Shown in pieces: positions 1-13,472 of a stretch of 64,000 nucleotides of DNA. The DNA is taken from assembly GCA_963837945.1 (NCBI GenBank), contig CAWIQD010000001.1:186001-250000 (forward strand). The letters are read 5' to 3'. Both the position numbers and the translations under genes were made by a program. The DNA is from CAVUBL01 sp963837945. Lineage in GTDB: Bacteria > Acidobacteriota > Thermoanaerobaculia > Multivoradales > DATKCC01. The first letter of the stretch is position 1. Each line of letters opens with the position of its first letter. Under the pieces are notes generated by a model that searched no databases, had not been told where the DNA came from, and saw only the letters and a list, made by a program, of their open reading frames with translations.

Positions 1-30
1 TCACCACCACCCGACGACCCGAGGCCGCTC

Positions 31-606
31 ATGGATCGAACCGCCCGCCCGCTCCCCCGTCTCTTTGTCCGGCTCGCCCTCTGCGCCGCGCTGCTCGCGC
101 TCGCCGCGCCGGTCTGCGGCCACGCCCAGGCAGAGGCCTACAACTTCAGCGTCGGCCTCCTCGGCGGGATCGGCGGATCGGTCGACGCCAGCCCGGGCGA
201 CAACCTGGACAACTCCGGCTACCAGGTCGACCTGGGCATGGTCACCCGGCCCGGGACCCACCTGGTGCTGCGCCTCGGCCGGCTGGGGCTCGACAGCTCC
301 AAGCAGTTCGGCACCCTGACCAACGCCGACCTCACCTACGCCACGATCGGCGGCGAGTACCGTTACCGGCAGAGCTTCTACGACTCGGGCATCTACCTGG
401 CCCTCGGCGGCTACCGGCTGGGCGGCGACGACGCTCTCGGCCGGAGCACCGACGACACCGCGATCGGCCTGGCGCTCGGGGTGACCGGCGAGTTCGACCT
501 CAGCCACCACCTCTCGATCCTGGTGGAGCTCTCGGGCCACTGGGCGGACCTCGCCGAGGCCCAGCTCTTCGCCATGGGCCACGCCGGCCTCGCCTGGCGG
601 TTCTAA
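31..606 (+). CDS. Outer-membrane beta-barrel-like protein
   Basis: A 191-residue secreted protein. Residues about 1-33 are a signal peptide: basic start, hydrophobic run LALCAALLALAAP, then an AQA-type cleavage site. The rest alternates polar and hydrophobic residues with many Gly and Tyr, as in small beta-barrels of the OmpA/OmpW size class, and ends in Trp-Arg-Phe. A C-terminal Phe is the usual BAM recognition signature for outer-membrane proteins. No enzyme motif is visible, so the cargo or role is unknown. Its TAA stop interlocks with the stop of the convergent thioredoxin gene. The ATG is used because the signal peptide begins there; the upstream promoter lies outside or at the window edge. 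Confidence 0.7.
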   Translation: MDRTARPLPRLFVRLALCAALLALAAPVCGHAQAEAYNFSVGLLGGIGGSVDASPGDNLDNSGYQVDLGMVTRPGTHLVLRLGRLGLDSSKQFGTLTNADLTYATIGGEYRYRQSFYDSGIYLALGGYRLGGDDALGRSTDDTAIGLALGVTGEFDLSHHLSILVELSGHWADLAEAQLFAMGHAGLAWRF

Positions 607-1232
607 CCCGAATTCCTCGGGCCCGGGGCTCGGGCGGGCCGACCGGGGTCGACCTTCGCGGCTTGCGCGCCGCTCCGGACGCCGGCGATCGCCGCCTCGA
701 TCGGCTTCCGGGTGGCCGGGTCGTCCCAGTCCTGGTCCCCGACCCAGCGCTCGACCACCTCGCCGCGCACCACCAGGTAGGTCTCGGGCAGCTTCCAGGT
801 GCCGTAGCGATGGGCCACGTCCCAGCTCGGGTCGTAGAGGACCGAGCCGGCCCGGGCCCCGGCGAAGCTCCGGGCCTTGCCCGCGTCGTCGGCGACGGAG
901 ACCATGAGCACGGTGAAGGTCCCCCGGTAGCGAGAGAAATCGTCTGCCAGGCGGCCGATCGACGGCGCTTCGGTGCGGCACGGCGGGCACCATGTGGCCC
1001 AGAAGTGCACCAGGGTGACCGGTGCCATCCGTGAGCCCATGGGCACCGGATGCCCGGCTGCGTCGACGAGCAGGCCCTCCGGGGCGGCCTCGGAACGAGT
1101 TCCCCGGGGCCAGAAGACCACCACCGCCAGCGCCACGACCAGGACGGCGAGGAGGATCTGCGTCCGCCGGCCGAGGGTGGCCCGGGTCGCCCGGGGGGCG
1201 CCCTCGGGCCGATCTTCGCTTGGTTGGCTCAT
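603..1232 (-). CDS. TlpA/ResA-like membrane-anchored thioredoxin
   Basis: A 209-residue thioredoxin-fold protein. One transmembrane anchor lies near residues 23-42 and is followed by a periplasmic domain with the active-site motif WCPPC near residue 82, preceded by HFWAT. This matches the TlpA/ResA/DsbE group, which reduces disulfides in the periplasm, often for cytochrome c maturation; that function is inferred from the family. The substrate is unknown, although a multihaem cytochrome is encoded elsewhere in the window. The 3-prime end overlaps the convergent outer-membrane protein gene by 4 bp. It is divergent from hflX, with a 155-bp shared upstream region holding two dyads. Confidence 0.85.
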   Translation of the reverse strand: MSQPSEDRPEGAPRATRATLGRRTQILLAVLVVALAVVVFWPRGTRSEAAPEGLLVDAAGHPVPMGSRMAPVTLVHFWATWCPPCRTEAPSIGRLADDFSRYRGTFTVLMVSVADDAGKARSFAGARAGSVLYDPSWDVAHRYGTWKLPETYLVVRGEVVERWVGDQDWDDPATRKPIEAAIAGVRSGAQAAKVDPGRPARAPGPRNSG

Positions 1233-1269
1233 CGCGCCACGCTCCGGGCGGCGGCCTCGGAGGAGCCGG

Positions 1270-1324
1270 CCGGGATCAGGAATTGATCCCGGGGGCCGCT
1301 TGGTTTAGGGTCAAGAGCTGACCC
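1270..1324. promoter_or_regulatory. Tandem TCA-N5-TGA dyads in tlpA-hflX divergent region
   Basis: Two perfect inverted repeats share the core TCA-N5-TGA: CCGGGATCA (1270-1278) with TGATCCCGG (1284-1292), and GGGTCA (1308-1313) with TGACCC (1319-1324). Their centres are 35 bp apart. A possible promoter reading toward hflX, TTGATC (1283-1288), a 17-bp gap and TAGGGT (1306-1311), has its -35 in the first dyad and its -10 in the second. This fits an operator pair for a dimeric regulator. The regulator is unknown and the sites are predicted by eye only. Confidence 0.4.
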
Positions 1325-1387
1325 GCTCCCCGCCGGCGCCGACGATCCCCCATCCGGGTTCAAGCATAGCGGAGAGCCCACCGCGAG

Positions 1388-2577
1388 TTGAACATCCGAG
1401 CTCCGATCGACCCCTCCACCCACACCGCCCCGGGCACCGAAGCGCCCCGCCGGGTCTTCCTGGTCGGCCTGGCCACCCAGGCGCAGCCGCCGTCCGAAGT
1501 GGAGGAGCACCTGGACGAGCTGGCCCAGCTCGCGGACAGCGCCGGCGCGGAAGCGGTCGGCCGGACCGTCCAGCGCCGCCGCGCCCCGGACCCCGCGCAC
1601 TACGTGGGCCGCGGCAAGGCGGAGGAGATCGGCCGCGCCGCCGGGCAGCTGGGCGCCGACCTGGTGGTCTTCGACGACGACCTCTCGCCGAGCCAGATCA
1701 AGAACCTCGAGCGGGTGCTCGACGCCGCGGTGATGGATCGCAGCGCGCTGATCCTCGAGATCTTTCGCCAGCGGGCGCGCACCCGCGAGGCGCGCACCCA
1801 GGTGGAGCTCGCCCAGCTCAACTACATGCTGCCTCGGCTGACCCGCCGCTGGAAGCACCTGGGGCGCCAGGCGGGCGGCATCGGCGTGCGGGGCGGCGAG
1901 GGCGAGAAGCAGATCGAGGCCGACCGGCGCCTGCTGCGCCGTCGGATCTCGCGGCTCGAGAAGGACCTGGTCAAGATCGAGCGCACGCGCGAGACGCAGC
2001 GCCGCGGGCGGCGGGGGCTGCCGGTCGTCGCGCTCGCCGGCTACACCAATGCCGGCAAGTCGACCCTGTTCAACCGGCTCGCCGAGACCGGGGGCGCACG
2101 CACCGCGGATTTGCTCTTCGCCACCCTCGACGCCCGCCTGCGCCGCGGCGACCTCGCCGGAGTCGGGACCGTCCTCTACACCGACACGGTCGGCTTCATC
2201 CGCAAGCTCCCCCACCACCTGGTCTCGTCCTTCCGGAGCACGCTCGGAGAGATCGCCGATGCCGACGTCGTGCTGCACGTGATCGACCGCAGCCACGCGC
2301 GGTGGAGCGAGCAGATGGAGCTCGCCGAGGAGGTGCTCCGGAGCCTCGGAGTGGAGCCCGCCCGGGTGATCCGGGTGTTCAACAAGAGCGACCTGCTCCC
2401 GGGCGACGCGCTCGCCTCCGGCGGCGGCGACGGCTCGGTCTCGATCTCCGCCCTCACCGGCACGGGCAAGCCCGATCTCGAGGCGGAGATCGTCCGCCGA
2501 CTCGCCCGGCTCCGCGAGCCCGGCGCCCCTCGCCCCGACGGCGCGGCCGGGCCGGACGGGAGCCCCGTCCCGCGGCG

Positions 2578-2593
<16 letters not shown>
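1388..2593 (+). CDS. hflX: GTPase HflX
   Basis: A 401-residue GTPase of the Obg-HflX superfamily, known to split or rescue ribosomes, especially under heat stress. The N-terminal HflX domain carries HYVGRGKAEEI and LSPSQIKNLE, then a basic coiled linker. The G domain has the P-loop GYTNAGKST near residue 218, DTVGFI (G3) and NKSD (G4). Length is slightly below the usual 420-430. The start is a TTG, the only codon in frame before the conserved region. The last 16 bases overlap the GTG start of the kinase-sigma54 fusion, implying co-transcription and translational coupling. Confidence 0.95.
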
Positions 2594-7851
<5,258 letters not shown>

Positions 7852-7879
7852 AGCCTCGGCCCGCCCGGCGCCCCGCGCG

Positions 7880-7908
7880 TTGACACCCCCGGGGCCGGTC
7901 GCTACACT
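7880..7908 (+). promoter_or_regulatory. Sigma70-type promoter of tRNA-Ala
   Basis: The -35 TTGACA (7880-7885) is a perfect consensus match, and the -10 TACACT (7903-7908) follows after exactly 17 bp. The tRNA begins 16 nt after the -10. This is the clearest housekeeping promoter in the window and shows the organism uses a standard sigma70 consensus. Confidence 0.85.
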
Positions 7909-7924
7909 TCCCCTCCCAACCGGT

Positions 7925-8000
<76 letters not shown>

Positions 8001-8156
8001 ATTCCGCGAAGCTCCGCCTCGAATCGAAGGGATCTCTCCGGCGCCTCGGGCCTCGGGAGTCGCCGGCCGCGGCCTCTGGGCGCCGGACCGCTCGATCGCT
8101 GCAGCGCGTAGCTCCCGGCCGTGGCCGCCCCGCCGGCGCTCGATCGGCTTTGGGCG

Positions 8157-8162
8157 TACACT
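8157..8162 (+). promoter_or_regulatory. Candidate -10 box for HD-GYP gene
   Basis: TACACT, identical to the tRNA-Ala -10 box, lies 11 nt before the ATG of the HD-GYP gene. The expected transcript would have almost no leader. No -35 match was seen at 17 bp. The 173 nt between the tRNA and this gene hold nothing else recognised. Confidence 0.35.
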
Positions 8163-8173
8163 CGGGCGAGGCC

Positions 8174-9436
8174 ATGTCGGCAACAGGTCCCGGGCTCCGC
8201 GCCCGGCTCGTGCGCTGGATCGACGCGCCGTCGGTCTCCGCGACGGAGCGGGTCCACCTGCGCGCCCTCCAGGTGGTGCAGCTCCTCTTCATCCTGCTCT
8301 GGGTGCTGACGGAGGTGCACGGCGCCAGCCACGGCCTGGACCGGCTCGCCAACCTCCTCCTCGCCCTCCTCACCGTCGCGAGCTTCTGGGCGCTTCGCCG
8401 CGGCCGCTTTCGGCTGTCGGTGGCGCTGCTGCTCGGCGCGGTGGTGGGATCGATGTGGATCGCCTTGGCCGGCACCGGGCTCACGGTCCAGCTCCCCTCG
8501 CTGCGCTACGTCGTGGTTCCCCAGCTCCTCGCGGCGTTGACGCTCGGCGCCTCAGCCCTCTGGGTCGTCTCCGGCGCGGTCGGGCTCGCCGTCGTCGTGG
8601 GCGCCGCGATCGACGTCGCCGCGGGAGTCGGTCCTCCCGAGAGCGAGGATCCGTGGCTCGCGGCCCTCCAGATCTTGCTCTTCCTCTTTTTCGTCGCGCT
8701 CGTCCTCGACCGGATGGGCGCGGGGCTCCGCCGAGCGCTGTCGAAGTCGCTCGAGAACGAGGCGAGGGTCGAGAAGGCGCGCGCCACGATCGAGGAGCAG
8801 GAGCTCGCGGTCGAAGGGCTCTACCACCTCCTCGAGCTGTCGTACGAAGAGACGCTGCGATCGCTCTCCGCCGCCCTCGACCTGCGCGACCGCGAGACCA
8901 ACGGCCACTCGGCCCGCGTGGTCGGCTACTCGCTGCTGCTCGGCGAGGCGCTCGGGCTGGACGAGCAGGCCCTGCGCGACCTGCGCTGGGGCGCCCTGCT
9001 CCACGACATCGGGAAGATCGCCGTGCCCGACCGCATCCTCCACAAGCGCGAGGGGTTGAGCGACGAGGAGTGGGAGATCGTGCGCCGCCACCCGGAGCAA
9101 GGGCTGGAGATGCTCAAGGAGGTCTCCTACCTCGGCCCGTCGCTGGACATCGTGCTCCGCCACCACGAGCACTGGGACGGCTCCGGCTATCCCGGCGGCC
9201 TCGCCGGCGAGTCGATCCCACGGCTGGCGCGCATCTTCAGCGTGGTCGACACCTACGACGCCATGGCCTCGGGCCGCCCGTACCGGAAACCGATGGCGGA
9301 CGCCGAGGTCCGCGCCGAGCTCCGCCGCGCCGCCGGTAGCCAGCTCGACCCCGAGATCGTCGAGGCTTTCCTCACCGTCGAGCCCGCTCGTCTGGAGGAG
9401 GTGCGCCACGGCGCCCCGGCGGTGGGGACGGGGTAA
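8174..9436 (+). CDS. Membrane HD-GYP domain phosphodiesterase
   Basis: A 420-residue inner-membrane signalling protein. Residues about 30-190 contain five or more hydrophobic helices, followed by a short coiled coil. The HD-GYP domain has LLHDIGKIAVP near residue 276 and HHEHWDGSGYPGG near 335. Both the HD metal-binding pair and the GYP triplet are intact, so it is predicted to hydrolyse cyclic di-GMP (family function). The membrane part resembles no sensor I can name. The ATG is chosen because upstream frame would run through the tRNA. The last 65 bp overlap the convergent epimerase gene. Confidence 0.88.
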   Translation: MSATGPGLRARLVRWIDAPSVSATERVHLRALQVVQLLFILLWVLTEVHGASHGLDRLANLLLALLTVASFWALRRGRFRLSVALLLGAVVGSMWIALAGTGLTVQLPSLRYVVVPQLLAALTLGASALWVVSGAVGLAVVVGAAIDVAAGVGPPESEDPWLAALQILLFLFFVALVLDRMGAGLRRALSKSLENEARVEKARATIEEQELAVEGLYHLLELSYEETLRSLSAALDLRDRETNGHSARVVGYSLLLGEALGLDEQALRDLRWGALLHDIGKIAVPDRILHKREGLSDEEWEIVRRHPEQGLEMLKEVSYLGPSLDIVLRHHEHWDGSGYPGGLAGESIPRLARIFSVVDTYDAMASGRPYRKPMADAEVRAELRRAAGSQLDPEIVEAFLTVEPARLEEVRHGAPAVGTG

Positions 9437-10511
9437 CTGGAGCCTGGCCCGAGGCCTCGAAGGCGCCGGTGTCGACCATCTGCTGGAAGAATTCGACCAC
9501 GGTCTCCTCGAGCGGCCGGTAGGTGAGGCCGAGCTCGCGGACGCCCTTGCCGTTGTCCGCCCGCCACGGGAGGCCGACGTTGCGGGCGACCCACTTCCGG
9601 GTCGTTCCCCGGTCGAGGATGGGTCCGATCAGCCAGACGAGCCACTTGGGCAGGGTCCGGGTGGGGATCGGGAAACGGTCGCCGAAGCGCGGGCGCAGGA
9701 TCGCGGCCAGCTCGGCCAGGTCCGAGTCGTGGCCGGAGACGATGTAACGACCCTCGGCCTCGGGGGTGAACCCCGCCCGGTAGTGCGCCTCGGCCACGTC
9801 GCGGACGTCGACCACCCCGAACCCGCAGCGCGGCACGCCGGGCTTCAAGGTGCCGTCGCCGAACCGCTTCATGACGGCGAAGCTCTCCGAGGTGCCGTGG
9901 GGATCGAGGCCCGGGCCCAGGACCAGGCTCGGATTGATCGCGACGAGGTCCCAACGATCCTGCCGCGAGGCGATCTCCCAGGCCTCGCGCTCGGCCAGGG
10001 TCTTCGAGTAGGAGTAGGGCTGGTGCTCGAGCGACGAGCTGGTGTTCCAGACCGCCTCGGTGAAGACGCCGGCGGGCATCGCGCGGAGGTCGGCGTTGTC
10101 GCCGTAGATCGCGGCGCAGCTGCTGGTCAGGACCACGCGCTCGACCGAGGGCGTCCGGGCGGCCTCGCCGAGCACGTTGCGCGTGCCGAGCGTCGCCGGC
10201 TCGACGAGGTCCTCGACGGGATCGGCGACGTGGAGGGTAAAGGGCGACGCGGTGTGGAAGACGAGCTGGCAGCCGCGCATCGCTTCGCCGTAAGAGCCGG
10301 GCTCCAGGAGATCGCTCCGAAAGTAGCGGATCGACCCCGGGGCGCCGGCGGCGAGCTCGTTGAGGTAGCGTAGCTTCGCTGCGTTCTCCGGGTCACGCAC
10401 CGCCGCGTGCACGGTGTGCCCCCGGTCGAGCAGCGTCTCGACCAGCCGGCCGGCGAGGTACCCGGTCGCTCCGGTCACGAGGACAGGCGCCTGCGAATCG
10501 ATGGTGGTCAT
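9372..10511 (-). CDS. NAD(P)-dependent epimerase/dehydratase (dihydroflavonol-reductase-like)
   Basis: A 379-residue extended short-chain dehydrogenase/reductase. The nucleotide-binding motif VTGATGYLAGRL is at the N-terminus, and the catalytic Tyr-Lys pair occurs in YSYSKTLAE, preceded by VLTSSCAAIYG. The extended-SDR subgroup around dihydroflavonol reductase and cinnamoyl-CoA reductase reduces or epimerises varied carbonyl substrates; the substrate here is unknown. The Pro/Arg-rich last 25 residues lie in the 65-bp overlap with the convergent HD-GYP gene and may be non-essential. It reads away from the metallo-hydrolase gene. Confidence 0.85.
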   Translation of the reverse strand: MTTIDSQAPVLVTGATGYLAGRLVETLLDRGHTVHAAVRDPENAAKLRYLNELAAGAPGSIRYFRSDLLEPGSYGEAMRGCQLVFHTASPFTLHVADPVEDLVEPATLGTRNVLGEAARTPSVERVVLTSSCAAIYGDNADLRAMPAGVFTEAVWNTSSSLEHQPYSYSKTLAEREAWEIASRQDRWDLVAINPSLVLGPGLDPHGTSESFAVMKRFGDGTLKPGVPRCGFGVVDVRDVAEAHYRAGFTPEAEGRYIVSGHDSDLAELAAILRPRFGDRFPIPTRTLPKWLVWLIGPILDRGTTRKWVARNVGLPWRADNGKGVRELGLTYRPLEETVVEFFQQMVDTGAFEASGQAPVTPSPPPGRRGAPPPDERARR

Positions 10512-10657
10512 GGCCTCGCCTCCGCTCGCGCTCCGCCGCCCGGAGGCGCCGCGGACTCCTCCACCTTAGCGCGGTTTCGCCTCGCCCCGTGCCGAGCTCT
10601 CCGACCAGGCGGCCTTCCTCCGGGCCGCGCGCGACGGGGGCCCTGACGGCCGCGGTC

Positions 10658-10663
10658 TATGAT
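10658..10663 (+). promoter_or_regulatory. -10 box suggesting a leaderless transcript
   Basis: TATGAT lies with its last base 6 nt before the ATG of the metallo-beta-lactamase-fold gene. Normal initiation 6-7 nt downstream would place the first RNA base on or next to the start codon. No Shine-Dalgarno is present. No convincing -35 was seen. Confidence 0.4.
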
Positions 10664-10669
10664 GCGCTC

Positions 10670-11632
10670 ATGCGCCCCCGCCGCCTCGGGTCCCTCGCTC
10701 TGCTGTTCGCCGCCGGTCTCGCCCTCCCGGCCGTCCTGGCGCTCCCCCTCTCCGCCGCGGAGCCGAAGCCGTTCTTCACGCTCCACGAGGTCGGCCCCGG
10801 CGTCTTCGCGGCCGTCGCCGTCGCCGGGAGCGGCGCCGGCAGCAACGCCGGCTTCGTGATCGGCGAGGAGGGCGTCGCCGTCGTCGACACCTTCCAATCG
10901 GCCGACGCCGCGAAGGCGTTGCTCGCGACGATTCGCGACCACACCGAGCTCCCCATCCGGTTCGTCGTCGACACCCACTACCACCTCGATCACGTGGCGG
11001 GCAACGGCGTGTTCCGGGAGGCCGGCGCGGCGATCGTGGCGCAGAGGAACGTCCGCGCCTGGGAGCGGACGGAGAACCTGAAGTGGTGGGCGCCCGACGT
11101 GCCGCCCGACAAGCGCGCCTGGGTCGAGTCGCTCGTCCTCCCCGAGCTGGTCTACGACCAGGGGATCGACCTCTACCTCGGCGCGCGCCACCTGGAGGTC
11201 CGGGTGCTGCCCGGCCACACCGGCGGCGACTCGATCGTGGTCGTCCCCGACGCCGGCGTCGTCTTGACCGGCGATCTCTTCTGGAACGCGACGCTCCCCA
11301 ACACCACGGACGCGGACACGGCCGCCTGGGTCGCGACCGACGAGACCCTCGCCTCCGAGCACCCGCGGGCGACCTTCGTCCCCGGCCACGGCGAGGTCGG
11401 CAAGGCCGAGGACGTGGCGGCCTTCCGCGGCTACCTCGAAGCGCTCCGCACCGACGTGGCCGAGGCACGAAAGAAGGGGCTCGAGGGCGACGCCCTGGTC
11501 TCGGCGGTGCATGCGGAGCTCGCCCCCGCCTACGATCAGTGGGCCTTCTACGGCCACTTCATCGACCAGAACGTCGCGCAGACCGCAGCCGAGCTCGCCG
11601 GCACCAAGCGCCGCCCGGTGCCGGTCGAGTAG
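10670..11632 (+). CDS. Secreted metallo-beta-lactamase-fold hydrolase
   Basis: A 320-residue protein. A Sec signal peptide (basic MRPRR, hydrophobic core, cut after SAA) is followed by a metallo-beta-lactamase fold. Zinc ligands are visible as HYHLDH (HxHxDH), the His in LPGHTGGDS, the Asp in LTGDLFW and the His in VPGHGEV. This is the layout of the broad MBL hydrolase superfamily (B3-like, quinoprotein-relay and glyoxalase II relatives). The substrate cannot be assigned, and there is no reason to call it an antibiotic resistance enzyme. The start is set by the signal peptide. It ends 7 bp from the convergent membrane-protein gene. Confidence 0.85.
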   Translation: MRPRRLGSLALLFAAGLALPAVLALPLSAAEPKPFFTLHEVGPGVFAAVAVAGSGAGSNAGFVIGEEGVAVVDTFQSADAAKALLATIRDHTELPIRFVVDTHYHLDHVAGNGVFREAGAAIVAQRNVRAWERTENLKWWAPDVPPDKRAWVESLVLPELVYDQGIDLYLGARHLEVRVLPGHTGGDSIVVVPDAGVVLTGDLFWNATLPNTTDADTAAWVATDETLASEHPRATFVPGHGEVGKAEDVAAFRGYLEALRTDVAEARKKGLEGDALVSAVHAELAPAYDQWAFYGHFIDQNVAQTAAELAGTKRRPVPVE

Positions 11633-11639
11633 GCGAGGC

Positions 11640-13016
11640 TCACTTGAAGCCGAAGATCGGCGGGAACGCGATGACCACGCACCAGGCCCAGGCGAAGTAG
11701 ACCGGCAGGTAGGCCGTCTGCCAGCGCTCGAGGGCGGCGAACGACACCCGCCCGCGGAGGAACCGCAGGTAGAGCCAGCCCGACCCGACCAGGTTCACCA
11801 GCAGGACGACGTTCTCGCCGAGCGCGGCCACCTTGTTCGGGCTGAACCCGAAGGCGGAGATGCGCGCCGCGATGGCGGCGAGGGCGACGCCGTCGACGAC
11901 CAGCGCGGCGACCACCAGCAGGAGCTGGAGAGCGTCGAAGGCGCCCGCGGGGGCTTCCGGATCGCGCGCCGAGACGGCGTACAGCACCAGCCCGACGACC
12001 ACCACCAGAAGGAGGTCGAAGCCGATCAGGACCTCGCGCTCGACGGCGATGCCGGAACGGGTCCAGGCCAGAGTGGCCAGGAACGCCACGAGCACGGCCG
12101 TGAACAGCGGGGTGAACAGCCGGGTCAGCACCGGCGCCATGTTCTCGATCACGCTCTGCTTGGCCTCGACCAGCCAGGCGCCGATGACCAGGGCGCCGAG
12201 CGCCCCGCACGGCAGCAGCCAGCCCCAGACGAACGGCATGGCGTTCAGGCCGACGGCGCTGAACATCAGCATCGTGAAGGCGCTCAGCACGCCGCCGCCG
12301 AAGGCGATCAGGGCGTAGTAGATGAAGAGCTCGCCGGAGAAGCGCACGAAGTCCATGCGCCGGGAGCGGCTTCGCCACTCGCCGCCGACGTAGGCGAGGC
12401 CGACCGTCATCCAGAGGGCGATCGGCAGATGCACCGCGGTGAGCGCCAGTGTGTGGGCGAGCGGGGCGAACGGGTAGAGGTCGGCGAAGACGAGGGCGGC
12501 GACGAAGGAGAGGACGATCGGCGCGAGGCCCTTCGCTCCCGCCCGCCGCTTCCACCAGAGGTAGCCGGTCAGGAACGGCAGGACGAAGAGTGAGGCGTTG
12601 CGGGCGTAGAAGGCCTGGGCGCCCGGGTCCTTGGCGACCAGGTGCTCGCCGAAGAGCTCGGGCACCTTGAAGGCGAGGGCCGCCAGGATCGCCAGCGCGA
12701 CGACGACGATCGGCTCGGTGCGGGACCGTCCGCCGCCGGCCTCCTCGTCGGCGGCCGGGGCCACCACCAGCTGCTTCCACAGCCGCTCCGAGTGCTCGCG
12801 GGCGAACTCGCGCGACACCGCGTCGAGATCGCCCAGGCGCTTGACCGCCACCAAGAAGGCCTCGTCCTCGGCCAGCCCCGCCTCGGAGAGCGCCGCGATC
12901 TGGGCGCGCAGGTGGTCCTCGAGCTCCGCGACGTCGGGCGAGCGGATGGCCGGATGGCGACGCAGGTAGTCGCGCCAGAGGGCGATCTGTGGTTCGAGCG
13001 GAGAATCGGAGGTCAT
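11640..13016 (-). CDS. Permease-prefix / DUF4153-like membrane protein
   Basis: A 458-residue protein. Residues 1-85 form a soluble helical region with PDVAELEDHLRAQ and LGDLDAVSREFA, typical of the permease prefix domain commonly paired with PadR regulators. The rest contains about ten hydrophobic helices similar to DUF4153-type membrane proteins. Transport or signalling function is unknown. The ATG start overlaps the padR stop as ATGA, so the two are co-translated and probably functionally linked. It is convergent with the metallo-hydrolase gene. Confidence 0.8.
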   Translation of the reverse strand: MTSDSPLEPQIALWRDYLRRHPAIRSPDVAELEDHLRAQIAALSEAGLAEDEAFLVAVKRLGDLDAVSREFAREHSERLWKQLVVAPAADEEAGGGRSRTEPIVVVALAILAALAFKVPELFGEHLVAKDPGAQAFYARNASLFVLPFLTGYLWWKRRAGAKGLAPIVLSFVAALVFADLYPFAPLAHTLALTAVHLPIALWMTVGLAYVGGEWRSRSRRMDFVRFSGELFIYYALIAFGGGVLSAFTMLMFSAVGLNAMPFVWGWLLPCGALGALVIGAWLVEAKQSVIENMAPVLTRLFTPLFTAVLVAFLATLAWTRSGIAVEREVLIGFDLLLVVVVGLVLYAVSARDPEAPAGAFDALQLLLVVAALVVDGVALAAIAARISAFGFSPNKVAALGENVVLLVNLVGSGWLYLRFLRGRVSFAALERWQTAYLPVYFAWAWCVVIAFPPIFGFK

Positions 13017-13414
13017 GGGGTCCCCCAGGCGCCCAGGAGACTGCCCGGCAGGGGCGCGGGTCGCACTCGTTCGATGGATCTCTCGAGCGTGTCCTTCCAG
13101 ACGCCGCGGAGTGTCGCGTCGACCAGCTGCCACTGCCGGCGCTGCTCCTCGAGCTGCGCGCGGCCCTCCCTCGTGAGGTGGTAGTACCTGCGGCGGCGGC
13201 CGGTCTCCGAGCGCCCCCACCGCGCCTCGACGTAGCCCAGGCGCTCGAGCCGGTGGAGCACCGGGTAGAGCATGCCGTCGGTCCACTCGATCTCCCCGCC
13301 CGAGAGCTCGGCCACCCGCTTCAAGATCGCGTAGCCGTAGCTGTCGCCCGCGGCCAGGATGGCGAGGACGAGCGGCGTCGCGGAGGCCGCTACCAGGTCT
13401 TTGCCGACGTCCAT
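13013..13414 (-). CDS. PadR-family transcriptional regulator
   Basis: A 133-residue winged-helix regulator. The N-terminal DNA-binding domain shows LAAGDSYGYAILKRV and the wing DGMLYPVLHRLERLGYVEARW, both diagnostic of PadR. The C-terminal dimerisation helix is short, as in subfamily 2. Shine-Dalgarno GAGAGGG lies 4-5 nt before the ATG. The first gene of a two-gene operon with the downstream membrane protein. Its promoter carries a dyad that spans from -35 to -10, the layout of autorepression. The ligand is unknown. Confidence 0.93.
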   Translation of the reverse strand: MDVGKDLVAASATPLVLAILAAGDSYGYAILKRVAELSGGEIEWTDGMLYPVLHRLERLGYVEARWGRSETGRRRRYYHLTREGRAQLEEQRRQWQLVDATLRGVWKDTLERSIERVRPAPLPGSLLGAWGTP

Positions 13415-13443
13415 TGCACCCTCTCGGTTCCATGCATGGCAGA

Positions 13444-13472
13444 GTTATACATGACAGTGCTATGCATGTCAA
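13444..13472 (-). promoter_or_regulatory. padR promoter with embedded operator dyad
   Basis: On the minus strand TTGACA (13472-13467), a 17-bp spacer and TATAAC (13449-13444) form a near-consensus promoter 29 nt before the padR ATG. The inverted repeat ACATG-N11-CATGT occupies 13449-13469, touching both promoter elements. PadR proteins typically bind ATGT/ACAT dyads of this kind, so this is a strong candidate for the autoregulatory site. A further CATGCATG palindrome lies at 13431-13438 near the expected transcription start. Confidence 0.75.

Noticed and set aside
2302..2577. Upstream extension of the kinase fusion
   Set aside because: Residues are an alternative frame of hflX with no kinase similarity; GTG at 2578 gives the normal N-terminus.
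10670..11632. Antibiotic-resistance beta-lactamase
   Set aside because: The zinc motif is shared by the whole MBL-fold superfamily; nothing points specifically to beta-lactam hydrolysis.
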